A stretch of DNA of 23,170 nucleotides from contig VGWY01000011.1 in the NCBI GenBank assembly GCA_016873575.1, positions 1 through 23,170 of the forward strand, given 5' to 3'. The notes beneath the pieces are model-generated. The model worked only from the letters and a program-made list of their open reading frames with translations, had not been told where the DNA came from and made no database searches. The position numbers were made by a program, and so were the translations under genes. This document shows positions 13,575-21,271 of this stretch, in pieces; positions within the stretch are counted from its first letter, which is position 1; every line of letters starts with the position of its first letter. The DNA is from Nitrospira sp. (GTDB taxonomy: Bacteria; Nitrospirota; Thermodesulfovibrionia; Thermodesulfovibrionales; SM23-35).

Positions 13575-14285
13575 TATTCTTCTAAAAAAAATAACTAAAG
13601 AACTAAGTATCAAAGTTTCCCCCAAAACAAAAAGAGTCCAATTATAAGTAGTCGGAACATAACCTGTGATGATCTCTTGAAAAGGGTAGTCTGTTGCTAA
13701 TGATGAAAACCTCGTAAGAAATCCCCCCTGTATAATTATCTTTGAGTAGTCCCAAATAAAGGTGAGAAAAATGACCAAAGCACCCAGAAACATTAATGAC
13801 CATTCCAATAAATTAATCTTGACTGGATATCCTTTGTTCTGAAAATAGAGAATAAATCCAGAGAAAATGATTAGAGTAATAGCACAGATTATTGGTGCTA
13901 AAACAGGCCCGACCCATACCACCGGTATAAGAAATAAAACATCCCATGTCAACAATGATGGGGGCCAGTTCAACAGCACTTTTAGCCAAACATAATAGAA
14001 AATATCCCAGATACCAAAACAATAAAGAAAATAAGAGAACCTTTCATATGTCGCTCTCCCTGCAACTACGCTCGTTGTGATAATCATAACAATGGTTGAA
14101 ATTTCCCTTAAATATTCGAGGCAGAATCCTCCACGAGCCATTGCCTTTAAAGGAAAACCAAATCCTTCCGGGTAGTATAATTGTCTAAGGTAAACAACCA
14201 CTACTGCTTCAAGGAGTCCCATTGCTATACTGAAAACGGCCAGAAAAATTATATTCCTTTGTACAAGGCTTTTGCGATTATTCAT
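13554..14285 (-). CDS. Conserved polytopic membrane protein of unknown function
   Basis: A 243-residue hydrophobic protein with about six or seven membrane helices. Sequence blocks that look strongly constrained are LEAVVVVYLRQLYYPEGFGF near residues 25-44, the long segment FGIWDIFYYVWLKVLLNWPPSLLTW around 90-114 (Trp-, Tyr- and Asp-rich), and IPVVWVGPVLAPI. Acidic residues inside or next to helices (E26, D93) could be functional, but I recognise no named family and no catalytic motif. The start ATG 14285 has only a weak ribosome-binding site. It is on the same strand as the diguanylate cyclase but about 100 nt upstream across a hairpin, so it is probably a separate unit. Confidence 0.75.
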   Translation of the reverse strand: MNNRKSLVQRNIIFLAVFSIAMGLLEAVVVVYLRQLYYPEGFGFPLKAMARGGFCLEYLREISTIVMIITTSVVAGRATYERFSYFLYCFGIWDIFYYVWLKVLLNWPPSLLTWDVLFLIPVVWVGPVLAPIICAITLIIFSGFILYFQNKGYPVKINLLEWSLMFLGALVIFLTFIWDYSKIIIQGGFLTRFSSLATDYPFQEIITGYVPTTYNWTLFVLGETLILSSLVIFFRRIKSSRIT

Positions 14286-14363
14286 TGCGATTAGTGGTTA
14301 TAATATTCATTTTTTAAGGCTTTCCTGTGTATAATATAACAACAATGACATAAAAACCTGTCT

Positions 14364-14454
14364 GTCATTCCGACTTGTGCGGAATCTTTCTTTCAGTTGC
14401 TTTATTTCTATAATATGCTTTTCAGAAGAAGGATTCTGGACAAGCCAGAATGAC
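14364..14454. repeat. GTCATTCC-family repeat
   Basis: It opens GTCATTCCGACTTGTGCGGA and closes CAAGCCAGAATGAC, close to the 9564-9624 copy but with about 30 extra bases in the middle. It lies between two divergently transcribed genes. The rest of 14286-14644 is AT-rich DNA that must contain both promoters, but no clear consensus pair stands out. Confidence 0.8.
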
Positions 14455-14644
14455 AATATACAACGTAAGCATATGGTTTTCTTTATTGATATTTTCGTAT
14501 TATTTGCAATTCTTATCAATCTTACTTAACTCTTTGTATTGATCTGCTTTATCTTGACCATATATCCACACAATTCCCTGAAGAAAAAATATTTGTTTAT
14601 GTCGCAATAATATGTTATTTTTTAGAAAAAAAGGTAGGTATGAT

Positions 14645-15856
14645 ATGAAAAAGGTATTAACTTTGGTAATCATATTAATCACTATTGATGCATTTTTAGT
14701 TGCCGAAAATACTGAAGCAGGTGGTTGGGAGGAAATATGGAGAAACATTTCAGTAGGTAAAACAATAACCCCCGGGCAGCAAATGACTGCTACTGTCTAT
14801 AATGCAGCAGTTACTTTTACCATTATAGATATAGATGGAATTGCAAACAATTTTGCAAACAACGACAAAATTGACTTAATGGTAGTAGGCGGAGGGAAAA
14901 CCCTTACCTTTAGCGGAACAAAGACCGGCCTTATTAACTGGGCGAAAGATAATAAAGATAACCTTCTTATGGCAATTTTTGGTGCCTCTCCTGAAACCTC
15001 TTTCAGTGGAGCAACGAATACTTCATTTAATAATCAGCAATTATTAACTGTCATATCTCCTTCGCCATCAAGTTCAGCGGAAAATAAAAATATAGCATTT
15101 ATTCCTGTAAGTATAAAAGATGTAATAGTTAAAGGACAGTATGATTTCATGGAGATCGGTAAAGACAAGGTCAATGCAAAAGGAAGCAGTGGACTCGTTA
15201 ACTACGAGTATAAATTTGGAGAAAATTTAAAATACTCGATTGGTATTACAATTCCTTATCGTCAAATAGATGTGGACGACAATCTAAACTCTGAGTTTAA
15301 ATTTGCATCTTTTATTCCCTATTATAAACATAGGTGGTATGCAGAGAAGTCCCTTATAGAGTTGATGATTAATGCCGCACTAAATGTTACATATTTAAAG
15401 TCTTCCATGTTCCCTAGCGGAGGAGGCTATCTTGAGTATGGGGGAGGGTTGGGTATGAAGTATGCCTATGCATTGGCTACAGGCTTTGATGTAAGCGCTG
15501 GGCTTTCATATCAGATTTGTAAAAAGAAGATTCCCTCGGGACTTGTCCCTGAAGAGCTTAAGTGGTTATCTGATGCAATAAATGATTTACCCGTAGAACA
15601 AGATCTAACCCCTTCTATTGGTTTTGTTTATCGCATTATGCCAGAAAAACTTACATTCAGAGGCGAGGCGTTTAGAATTCATCAACTACAATCAGGCGTT
15701 GTATCAGGATTCCGGAATCAGACTGTAGCCATCGGTATTTTCAGTTATAAGTTGAGTAAGAATGTAGAAATAGCCCTTGGTTACAAAAGGTCTTTTGAGG
15801 TTAAAAACCTAACTGACCAGTCTGTAATAGCATCTCTACAACTTAGATGGAAGTAG
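14645..15856 (+). CDS. Secreted outer-membrane beta-barrel-like protein
   Basis: A 403-residue protein beginning with a Sec signal peptide (MKKVLTLVIILITIDAFLV, cleavage probably near residues 20-25). The mature N-terminal third is Thr/Ala/Gly-rich with short beta strands (TATVYNAAVTFTIIDIDG, KTLTFSGTKTG). From about residue 150 there are alternating amphipathic strands (YEYKFGENLKYSIGITIPY, LGMKYAYALATGFDVSAGLSY, VAIGIFSYKLSKNVEIALGY) ending QLRWK, in the style of a porin or autotransporter-type barrel, although the last residue is Lys rather than the usual aromatic. The start ATG 14645 follows AAGGTAGG; an in-frame ATG at 14612 lies before this site. Ligand and family are unknown. Confidence 0.7.
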   Translation: MKKVLTLVIILITIDAFLVAENTEAGGWEEIWRNISVGKTITPGQQMTATVYNAAVTFTIIDIDGIANNFANNDKIDLMVVGGGKTLTFSGTKTGLINWAKDNKDNLLMAIFGASPETSFSGATNTSFNNQQLLTVISPSPSSSAENKNIAFIPVSIKDVIVKGQYDFMEIGKDKVNAKGSSGLVNYEYKFGENLKYSIGITIPYRQIDVDDNLNSEFKFASFIPYYKHRWYAEKSLIELMINAALNVTYLKSSMFPSGGGYLEYGGGLGMKYAYALATGFDVSAGLSYQICKKKIPSGLVPEELKWLSDAINDLPVEQDLTPSIGFVYRIMPEKLTFRGEAFRIHQLQSGVVSGFRNQTVAIGIFSYKLSKNVEIALGYKRSFEVKNLTDQSVIASLQLRWK

Positions 15857-15862
15857 GATTAC

Positions 15863-15948
15863 TGGTGCCGAAGGCGGGATTTGAACCCGCACGGGTTACC
15901 CCACACGCCCCTCAAACGTGCGTGTCTACCAGGTTCCACCACTTCGGC
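15863..15948 (-). tRNA. tRNA-Leu(GAG)
   Basis: The minus strand folds as a class II tRNA of 86 nt: acceptor GCCGAAG / CTTCGGC, discriminator A and an encoded CCA; D-arm GTGGTGGAAC...GGTAGAC typical of leucine tRNAs; anticodon stem CACGT / GCGTG with loop TTGAGGG, giving anticodon GAG (15911-15913); a long variable arm; and a T-arm with GGTTCAAATCC. It decodes CUC and CUU. It lies 6 nt past the convergent outer-membrane gene's stop codon. Confidence 0.95.
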
Positions 15949-15971
15949 ACAGGTTAAACTTATAAATCAAT

Positions 15972-16137
15972 AAACCACAGAGGGCACAGAGAAAAAATAA
16001 TAAGTAGTTCACTAATGCTACTATAAAAATCTTGTAGTTTTCAAGATACCTTGGGCAAAACAAAGCATCTCTTATTTTGGACACCATGAATCAATTTCTC
16101 TGTGAACTCATTTAAATCTCTGTGTTCTCTGTGGTTA
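15972..16137. repeat. CCACAGAG inverted-pair element
   Basis: AACCACAGAGGGCACAGAG at the left edge and CTCTGTGTTCTCTGTGGTT at the right form inverted arms, with a TTTCTCTGTGAA partial arm in between. It is the same family as 12036-12171. The inner roughly 90 bases hold nothing recognisable. Confidence 0.75.
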
Positions 16138-16143
16138 AGTAGT

Positions 16144-16818
16144 TTATGAAATGAGCTTAGTATCAATCTTGATTTTTATCTGCTTTTTCATACCTTCAAC
16201 ATAGGACTTTACTGCCTTATCTCTTCTATCATTGAGCATTGTTTCATTGAGCATCTTCACAACCTGTTCATCTCCTGAGACCTGGTTCAAAGTGGCAGTG
16301 GTGTCTGTTAAGTCAACAGACAGCCATATGAACCGCCTCATTTTATTGAGTATAAGCTCCTGCCGTTTCAGGTTCTCATATGTCTCTGGAGTTATTCTGT
16401 TCAGTCTCAGCCTGTTCAGATATGTCTCTTTATCAAAATTTCCGTTTTTCATAAAGAATGGTTCCCTTGTGATTGCATCATTGAGCTCTTCATCGCTGAC
16501 TGTCATACCAGCTTCTTTCGCAGCTATAAGGAGTACCCGCTCATCTATCAATGAATCTAAAACCTTTTCCTTCAGTTTCATCTTCTTTTCCATTTCCTCA
16601 TCAAACTTATCCTTATAGACCTCCCTGTAGAAACGGAACACGTTGTCGTAGGCCTTCCAGTATTCTTCTCTCGTTATCTTGTATTCCCCGACCTCTGCAA
16701 TGATTTCACCATTGCCTGTTTTATCCACAGTTCCTATCCCCCAGAATACAAAAGATATGATAACCATAAAGAGAAATACATAGAAAAACTTCGCATACTT
16801 ACGCATCGCCCTGAGCAT
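16144..16818 (-). CDS. PpiD/SurA_N-like membrane-anchored chaperone without PPIase domain
   Basis: This 224-residue protein has one N-terminal membrane anchor (FFYVFLFMVIISFVFWGIGTV, about 11-31) and then the SurA_N fold typical of PpiD: GEYKITREEYWKAYD, LDSLIDERVLLIAAKEAGMTVSDEELNDAI, and F-x-KETYLNRLRLNRITPETYE. Such proteins face the periplasm and hold exported, unfolded proteins. Full PpiD or PrsA proteins carry a rotamase domain after this region; here the protein ends with a short charged helix instead, so it is a chaperone-only form. The ribosome-binding site AGGAGGT lies inside the end of the Nudix gene, and the two genes are 4 nt apart. A start four codons later (MRKY) is possible. 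Confidence 0.8.
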   Translation of the reverse strand: MLRAMRKYAKFFYVFLFMVIISFVFWGIGTVDKTGNGEIIAEVGEYKITREEYWKAYDNVFRFYREVYKDKFDEEMEKKMKLKEKVLDSLIDERVLLIAAKEAGMTVSDEELNDAITREPFFMKNGNFDKETYLNRLRLNRITPETYENLKRQELILNKMRRFIWLSVDLTDTTATLNQVSGDEQVVKMLNETMLNDRRDKAVKSYVEGMKKQIKIKIDTKLIS

Positions 16819-16822
16819 CTAA

Positions 16823-17230
16823 CTAATACCTCCTGGTGAAATAATCATTCAGAATATCTCTGTGATCGAAGGCTATTTTATCAGGCAGGGTATTTTTATT
16901 GAATACGCCAATTTCTTTGGCATCATCGCCTGCAATTGCTCTGCCTTTTGCCTTTGCTAAAAAAACCATCGTTATCGTATGGTGCCTTGGATCCCTTCCC
17001 GGCTGAGAATATGCATGAAACTGCCTTACTAATTCCACATCGAGTCCTGTCTCCTCTTTTGCTTCACGTACAGCAGCAGCCTCGAGACTTTCTCCATAGT
17101 CTACAAAACCCCCTGGGAGTGCCCATCCTTCGGGTGGATTCTTCCTCTTTATTAAAAGAATACCTCCATTATATTCTATGATGAGATCTACTGTGGGAAG
17201 GGGATTCCTTGGGTTATTGCCTCTCTTCAA
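16823..17230 (-). CDS. Nudix hydrolase, ADP-ribose pyrophosphatase type
   Basis: A 135-residue single-domain enzyme. The Nudix box GX5EX7REUXEEXGU is complete from GGFVDYGESLEAAAVREAKEETGLD (shown here as GFVDYGES and REAKEETGLD). The motif SQPGRDPRHHTITMVF after the box is of the ADP-ribose pyrophosphatase type, so hydrolysis of ADP-ribose or a similar nucleotide sugar is likely. The first codons overlap the end of hfq by 17 nt, so the genes are co-transcribed. Substrate is inferred from family only. Confidence 0.9.
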   Translation of the reverse strand: MKRGNNPRNPLPTVDLIIEYNGGILLIKRKNPPEGWALPGGFVDYGESLEAAAVREAKEETGLDVELVRQFHAYSQPGRDPRHHTITMVFLAKAKGRAIAGDDAKEIGVFNKNTLPDKIAFDHRDILNDYFTRRY

Positions 17231-17450
17231 ATCTTGTGTCTATATCCTTTTCAGGTACTATCGTTGATACAGCATGTTTGTAAATGAGGAGGTGGGTATT
17301 TTCTTTCAAAAGGATTACAAAATTATCAAATCCCTCTATGATACCTTTGAGCCTTACCCCATTCATAAGATACACAACCACAGGAGTCTTCTCTTTTCGA
17401 AGCTGATTCAGATAATTATCCTGAAGATTCTGGCTCTTGGTACCGTTCAT
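17214..17450 (-). CDS. hfq: RNA chaperone Hfq
   Basis: A 78-residue Sm-like protein. QNLQDNYLNQLRKEKTPV matches the Hfq N-terminal helix and Sm1 entry, and YKHAVSTIVP matches the Sm2 motif (usual form YKHAISTI). The hexamer pairs small RNAs with messenger RNAs. The short, charged C-terminus lacks the long tail of enterobacterial Hfq. The start ATG 17450 has AAGGAGAAAGG upstream. It follows miaA, a widely conserved gene order, with a 53-nt gap. Confidence 0.95.
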   Translation of the reverse strand: MNGTKSQNLQDNYLNQLRKEKTPVVVYLMNGVRLKGIIEGFDNFVILLKENTHLLIYKHAVSTIVPEKDIDTRFEERQ

Positions 17451-17503
17451 AATCCTTTCTCCTTTTTAACATAAAGTATTTTTCTTAAGATTGCAAGAAC
17501 CAA

Positions 17504-18508
17504 TTAAAAACAGTAGCGAGTGAAGAATGGCGAAACATGAGTGAGGACATCAAAAATGAGATTGAATATGGCCTCATTGTCATGGATGCCTGTTATATCT
17601 ATCCAGTGAATGCCCTCTTCTTTTTTAAACCAGGTAAACTGTCTCTTTGCATATCTTTTTGTATTTCTTTTGAGAAGCCTGATTGCATCATCCAAGGTAA
17701 TATCTCCACGAAGATACAGAGTGATCTCTTTGTAGCCAATTGCCTGCATGGATGGCAGTGATGAGTGATGAGTGATAAGTGATGAGTTAATTTCTGACAA
17801 CTTCGAATTCCAAAGTCCGGGCCCTGTTATAAGATTTACAACTCTTTTCACCTCGTCAACCAGTCCTGTGTTTATCATCTCATCAACCCTTTTCTCTATC
17901 ATCCTATATAGCTCTTTTCTATCCCTCTGTATACCTATTTTTATAAATTCGCAGGGAAGTGGTTGGGTGAGTGTTTTCTGCATCTGTGACATGCTCATAT
18001 TGCTCCTGAGACAAACCTCTAATGCCCTTATAATCCTTCGTGTATCATGTGGTGTTATTTTTTCTGCAGTCCCCGGATCAAGTTTTTTCAGGTAATTGTA
18101 CAGTGATCCTTTTTCTTCATTTTCCATAGAAAGAAGGTCTTCCCTTAATCTCCAGTCAGCAGAAGGTCCGCTGAAGATACCCCTTGTCATTGCCTTGATA
18201 TAAAGACCCGTGCCACCAACCACAATTGGAATCTTCCCTTTTTTAAAAAGTCCATCAATGACAGGTATTGCAGCCTCGATATATTTCCCTGTGCTATAGG
18301 TTTCCCATGGATTCACGATATCAATCATATGGTGTTTGATCATGGCCCTCTCTTCAGGTGATGGTTTTGATGTTCCGATATCCATATATCGGTAAATCTG
18401 CATTGAATCAGCACTGATTATTTCAGTATTGAGTGCCCTTGCAAGGAGGATTGAAACACCGGTCTTTCCAACACCTGTAGGGCCAAGGAGAATAATGATT
18501 TTATCCAT
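17504..18508 (-). CDS. miaA: tRNA dimethylallyltransferase MiaA with repeat insertion
   Basis: MiaA adds a dimethylallyl group to A37 of tRNAs reading UNN codons. The 334-residue protein has the P-loop GPTGVGKT (9-16), SADSMQIYRYMDIGTSKP (32-49), GGTGLYIKA near 98-106 and the C-terminal RNTKRYAKRQFTWFK. Residues about 227-250, just before the conserved LPSMQAIGYKE, hold an in-frame insert encoded partly by 7-bp repeats (SSLITHHSS). The last dozen residues (HVSPFFTRYCF) do not resemble the family and may come from a recent 3' end change. The start overlaps the ATPase stop by 8 nt, so translation is coupled. Confidence 0.95.
   Translation of the reverse strand: MDKIIILLGPTGVGKTGVSILLARALNTEIISADSMQIYRYMDIGTSKPSPEERAMIKHHMIDIVNPWETYSTGKYIEAAIPVIDGLFKKGKIPIVVGGTGLYIKAMTRGIFSGPSADWRLREDLLSMENEEKGSLYNYLKKLDPGTAEKITPHDTRRIIRALEVCLRSNMSMSQMQKTLTQPLPCEFIKIGIQRDRKELYRMIEKRVDEMINTGLVDEVKRVVNLITGPGLWNSKLSEINSSLITHHSSLPSMQAIGYKEITLYLRGDITLDDAIRLLKRNTKRYAKRQFTWFKKEEGIHWIDITGIHDNEAIFNLIFDVLTHVSPFFTRYCF
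17757..17784 (-). repeat. ACTCATC heptamer tract inside miaA
   Basis: Read in the miaA sense direction these are four 7-bp units of ACTCATC type (one is ACTTATC). The flanking sequence at 17785-17820 also contains degenerate heptamers (ACTTTGG, AATTCGA). It is of the same ACTCNNN kind as in hemH and hemY, and in the sense direction of its host gene. Confidence 0.8.
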
Positions 18509-21218
18509 GATTCATGATTTTCCGTCGGACATAAAACTTTCTCAACTCTTCTGCTCCAAGCAACCCGATACTGAATGGTATGAGGATTAGCCATACATTC
18601 AGGCTGAGAGGTGCTGTTCCGAAAATCTTGTTCCCGATTGGATGATAAACAATAAACAACTGAAGAAGGATTTCAACCAGGATTCCTCCGAATATAAGCT
18701 TGTTTGAGAAAAGACCTATACTCAATATAGATTCCCTTGATGAACGACACGCAAAAACATTCCCTACCTGTGTAATTATTATTGCTGTAAGACATGCTGT
18801 TGTTGCCTGCAGATAAAGAATATCGTGCGGGGGGAGCATTGTTCCCCATATCCATCCACCATGATACAAAATATAGAAGAATCCAAACATGCATGCAATA
18901 GACTCTATAGGGCCGAGAAATAGATATGACCTGACAATTAATGGAAAGTTCAAAAGCCTCTCCTGCAATTTTCTTGGTGGCTGGTTCATAACTCCAGGGG
19001 TAGGCCTTTCTGCACCGAGTGCAAGTGCAGGTAACATATCAGTGCCGAGGTCAACAGCGAGTATCTGGATTACGGTAAGCGGAAGAGGAATTCTGAACAG
19101 GATATAGGTAAGATACGGTACTGCCTCTGGTATATTCGATGCAAAGATATAGGTTATAAACTTTTTTATGTTTTCATAGACTGTCCTTCCTTCCTCAACC
19201 GCATTCACAATAGTTGCAAAATTGTCATCAAGGAGAATCATATCTGATGCCTCTTTTGCCACATCAGTACCTGATATTCCCATTGCTATTCCAATGTCTG
19301 CCTTTTTAAGTGCAGGTGCATCATTTACTCCATCTCCTGTTACAGCAACGATCTCGCCTTCTTCTTTTAAAATAGAGACAACCCGCATCTTGTGTTTTGG
19401 TGTCATTCTTGCAAATATAACCTTTTCCCCTGAGAGTTTTCCCCTCAGTTCCTCGTCACTCATCTGATCAAATTCATGGCCTTCAATGACAACGGGGGTT
19501 CCAATCACAAGCCCTATTTCTCTTGCGATAGCAACTGCGGTTCTACTCCCGTCACCGGTTATCATGATTACCTTTATCCCTGCACCACTGCATTTTCTGA
19601 TTGCTTCTGGTACCTCTGGCCTTGGTGGGTCTTCAAGACCAATCAATCCCACAAAGACCATGCCAGTTTCTATTTCCGAACGCATATCATGCATTTCCCC
19701 TATTTCCTTATATGCGAAAGAGAGGACTCTTAACCCCATATCCATCAAAGAATGGTAGGCTTCTATGGTATTTCTCCTGAGAGATTCATCGAGAGGGACC
19801 TTTCCTCCGTTGAGAAGCACGTGACTGCATAAAGGGAAAAGTCCCTCGGTAGCACCTTTTGTAAAAGCATACAATCCCCCCTTACCCTCCTTTTCTAAAG
19901 GCAACAAATCCCCCCTTGCCCCCCTTTGGTAAAGGGGGGAAGGGGGGATTATATTAATCGTAGTCATCCTTTTCCTCTCTGAATCAAAGGGTATCTCTTT
20001 TATCCTATCTGCACTGAAATCACCGATAGTTTCCCTTGCAACCTTCAGGAGCGCAACTTCAGTTGGGTCTCCTTTATATTGTCCATCGATAACACGTGTA
20101 TTGTTACAGAGGTAGACTATTTTAAATAGTTCAAACACATTCTCTTTTCTTAAATCCTGAACATCAATTATTGTGTTGTTAGACCATATTTTTGTCACAG
20201 CCATTTTATTTTGTGTGAGTGTACCTGTCTTATCCGTGCATATCACAGTAACGGCACCAAGTGTTTCAACGGAGGTAAGGGTTTTCATCAATGCCTTTCT
20301 CCTTGCCATTCTCTGACTTCCCATGGCGAGAGAGAGTGTCATTGTTGGAAGCATGCCTTCTGGAATAAGCGCAACTGTTATGCCGATTGCGAAGATGAAG
20401 TTGTCCCAGAAACTCCTTCCAATTACAAAGCCTAAGGAAAAAAAGAATATACCTACCACTGCAGCTATTGTAGCTACAAGTCTTGTTGCCTTTACAATCT
20501 CCCTCTGGAGTGGACTGAGCCCTGCCTCAACAGCACTTGTCAGGTGTGCAATACGGCCAAACTCTGTTGTCATTCCCGTTGCAAAGGCAATCGCCTTGCC
20601 TGAACCACTTACCACTGTTGTTCCAGCAAAGACGATGTTAGGGCTCTCGATAAACTCTCCTTGAAACGGTTCGTGATTTCTTAACATAAGCTCAGACTCA
20701 CCGGTGAGCGGTGCATTATTAACCTTCAGTTCAACGGTTTCTATGAGTCTTGAATCGGCAGGGATTTTATCACCCTCTGAAAGCATGATAATGTCACCTG
20801 GTACGACCTCTATCGCATGAATCTCTATTTCTTTTCCATCTCTCAGAACCTGCACATAAAAAGGCAATAGCCTCTTTAATGCCTTAAGCGCCTTTTCTGC
20901 ACGGTATTCCTGTATGAATGTAAAGATTGCATTGATAAATATTACTGCTATTATTGCAATGCCGAGGGTGAGCATTCCCTCACCAGGGTGAAGGTATTCA
21001 GATAACAGAGAGAGTGCAGAGGCAATCCACAACAGGATAGCTAAAAAATGGGTAAATTGTGAGAGAAATTTCAGATAAAGAGGTCTTTTCCTGACCTCTT
21101 TTATCTCATTGAGACCATATTCTTGGAGTCGTCTGCGGGCATTTTCTTCAGAAAGTCCTTGTTCAGAAGAAACAAGGCTTTTTAATACCTCTTCCCTTGA
21201 CAGATTCTGGATTTTCAT
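18501..21218 (-). CDS. P2-type cation-transporting ATPase, Na,K/H-ATPase-like site residues
   Basis: A P-type ATPase of 905 residues with all landmarks: cation ATPase N-terminal domain (LSREEVLKSL), TGES (172-175) in the actuator domain, DKTGT (329-333) with the phosphorylated Asp, KGAT in the nucleotide domain, and TGDGVNDAPAL. Transport-site residues look like the P2C group: IPEGM in TM4, SNIPE in TM5 (695-698) and VDLGTDM in TM6 (Asp 723 and 727), where calcium pumps differ. A foreign segment at 423-449 (PPSPLYQRGARGD, LPLEKEGKGG) comes from two palindromic repeats and sits in the nucleotide-binding domain between SERKRMTTIN and YAFTKGA. Start at 21218 (MKIQNLSREE); the seven codons upstream derive from a repeat. 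The ion cannot be settled from sequence. Confidence 0.9.
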   Translation of the reverse strand: MKIQNLSREEVLKSLVSSEQGLSEENARRRLQEYGLNEIKEVRKRPLYLKFLSQFTHFLAILLWIASALSLLSEYLHPGEGMLTLGIAIIAVIFINAIFTFIQEYRAEKALKALKRLLPFYVQVLRDGKEIEIHAIEVVPGDIIMLSEGDKIPADSRLIETVELKVNNAPLTGESELMLRNHEPFQGEFIESPNIVFAGTTVVSGSGKAIAFATGMTTEFGRIAHLTSAVEAGLSPLQREIVKATRLVATIAAVVGIFFFSLGFVIGRSFWDNFIFAIGITVALIPEGMLPTMTLSLAMGSQRMARRKALMKTLTSVETLGAVTVICTDKTGTLTQNKMAVTKIWSNNTIIDVQDLRKENVFELFKIVYLCNNTRVIDGQYKGDPTEVALLKVARETIGDFSADRIKEIPFDSERKRMTTINIIPPSPLYQRGARGDLLPLEKEGKGGLYAFTKGATEGLFPLCSHVLLNGGKVPLDESLRRNTIEAYHSLMDMGLRVLSFAYKEIGEMHDMRSEIETGMVFVGLIGLEDPPRPEVPEAIRKCSGAGIKVIMITGDGSRTAVAIAREIGLVIGTPVVIEGHEFDQMSDEELRGKLSGEKVIFARMTPKHKMRVVSILKEEGEIVAVTGDGVNDAPALKKADIGIAMGISGTDVAKEASDMILLDDNFATIVNAVEEGRTVYENIKKFITYIFASNIPEAVPYLTYILFRIPLPLTVIQILAVDLGTDMLPALALGAERPTPGVMNQPPRKLQERLLNFPLIVRSYLFLGPIESIACMFGFFYILYHGGWIWGTMLPPHDILYLQATTACLTAIIITQVGNVFACRSSRESILSIGLFSNKLIFGGILVEILLQLFIVYHPIGNKIFGTAPLSLNVWLILIPFSIGLLGAEELRKFYVRRKIMNHG
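19873..19950 (-). repeat. AATCCCCC palindrome and half-copy inside the ATPase gene
   Basis: A full palindrome (19907-19950) is preceded by a degenerate half-copy (19873-19905). The ATPase frame runs through both without a stop, giving Pro- and Gly-rich residues. The reading frame used here differs from that in hemH, so the element is open in at least two frames. Confidence 0.85.
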
Positions 21219-21226
21219 ATGAATCA

Positions 21227-21271
21227 AATCCCCCCTCACCCCCCTTTACTAAAGGGGGGCATGGGGGGATT
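21227..21271. repeat. AATCCCCC palindrome at the UspA-ATPase junction
   Basis: The palindrome fills the gap between the uspA-like and ATPase genes. Its last bases supply two bases of the UspA stop codon, and its G-run on the minus strand is the only purine-rich sequence before the ATPase start (about 10 nt away), so it may serve as a makeshift ribosome-binding site. Confidence 0.8.

Noticed and set aside
14307..14748. Two minus-strand ORFs upstream of the outer-membrane-like gene
   Set aside because: They cross a repeat and the start of the real plus-strand gene, have no ribosome-binding site and look like AT-rich chance frames.
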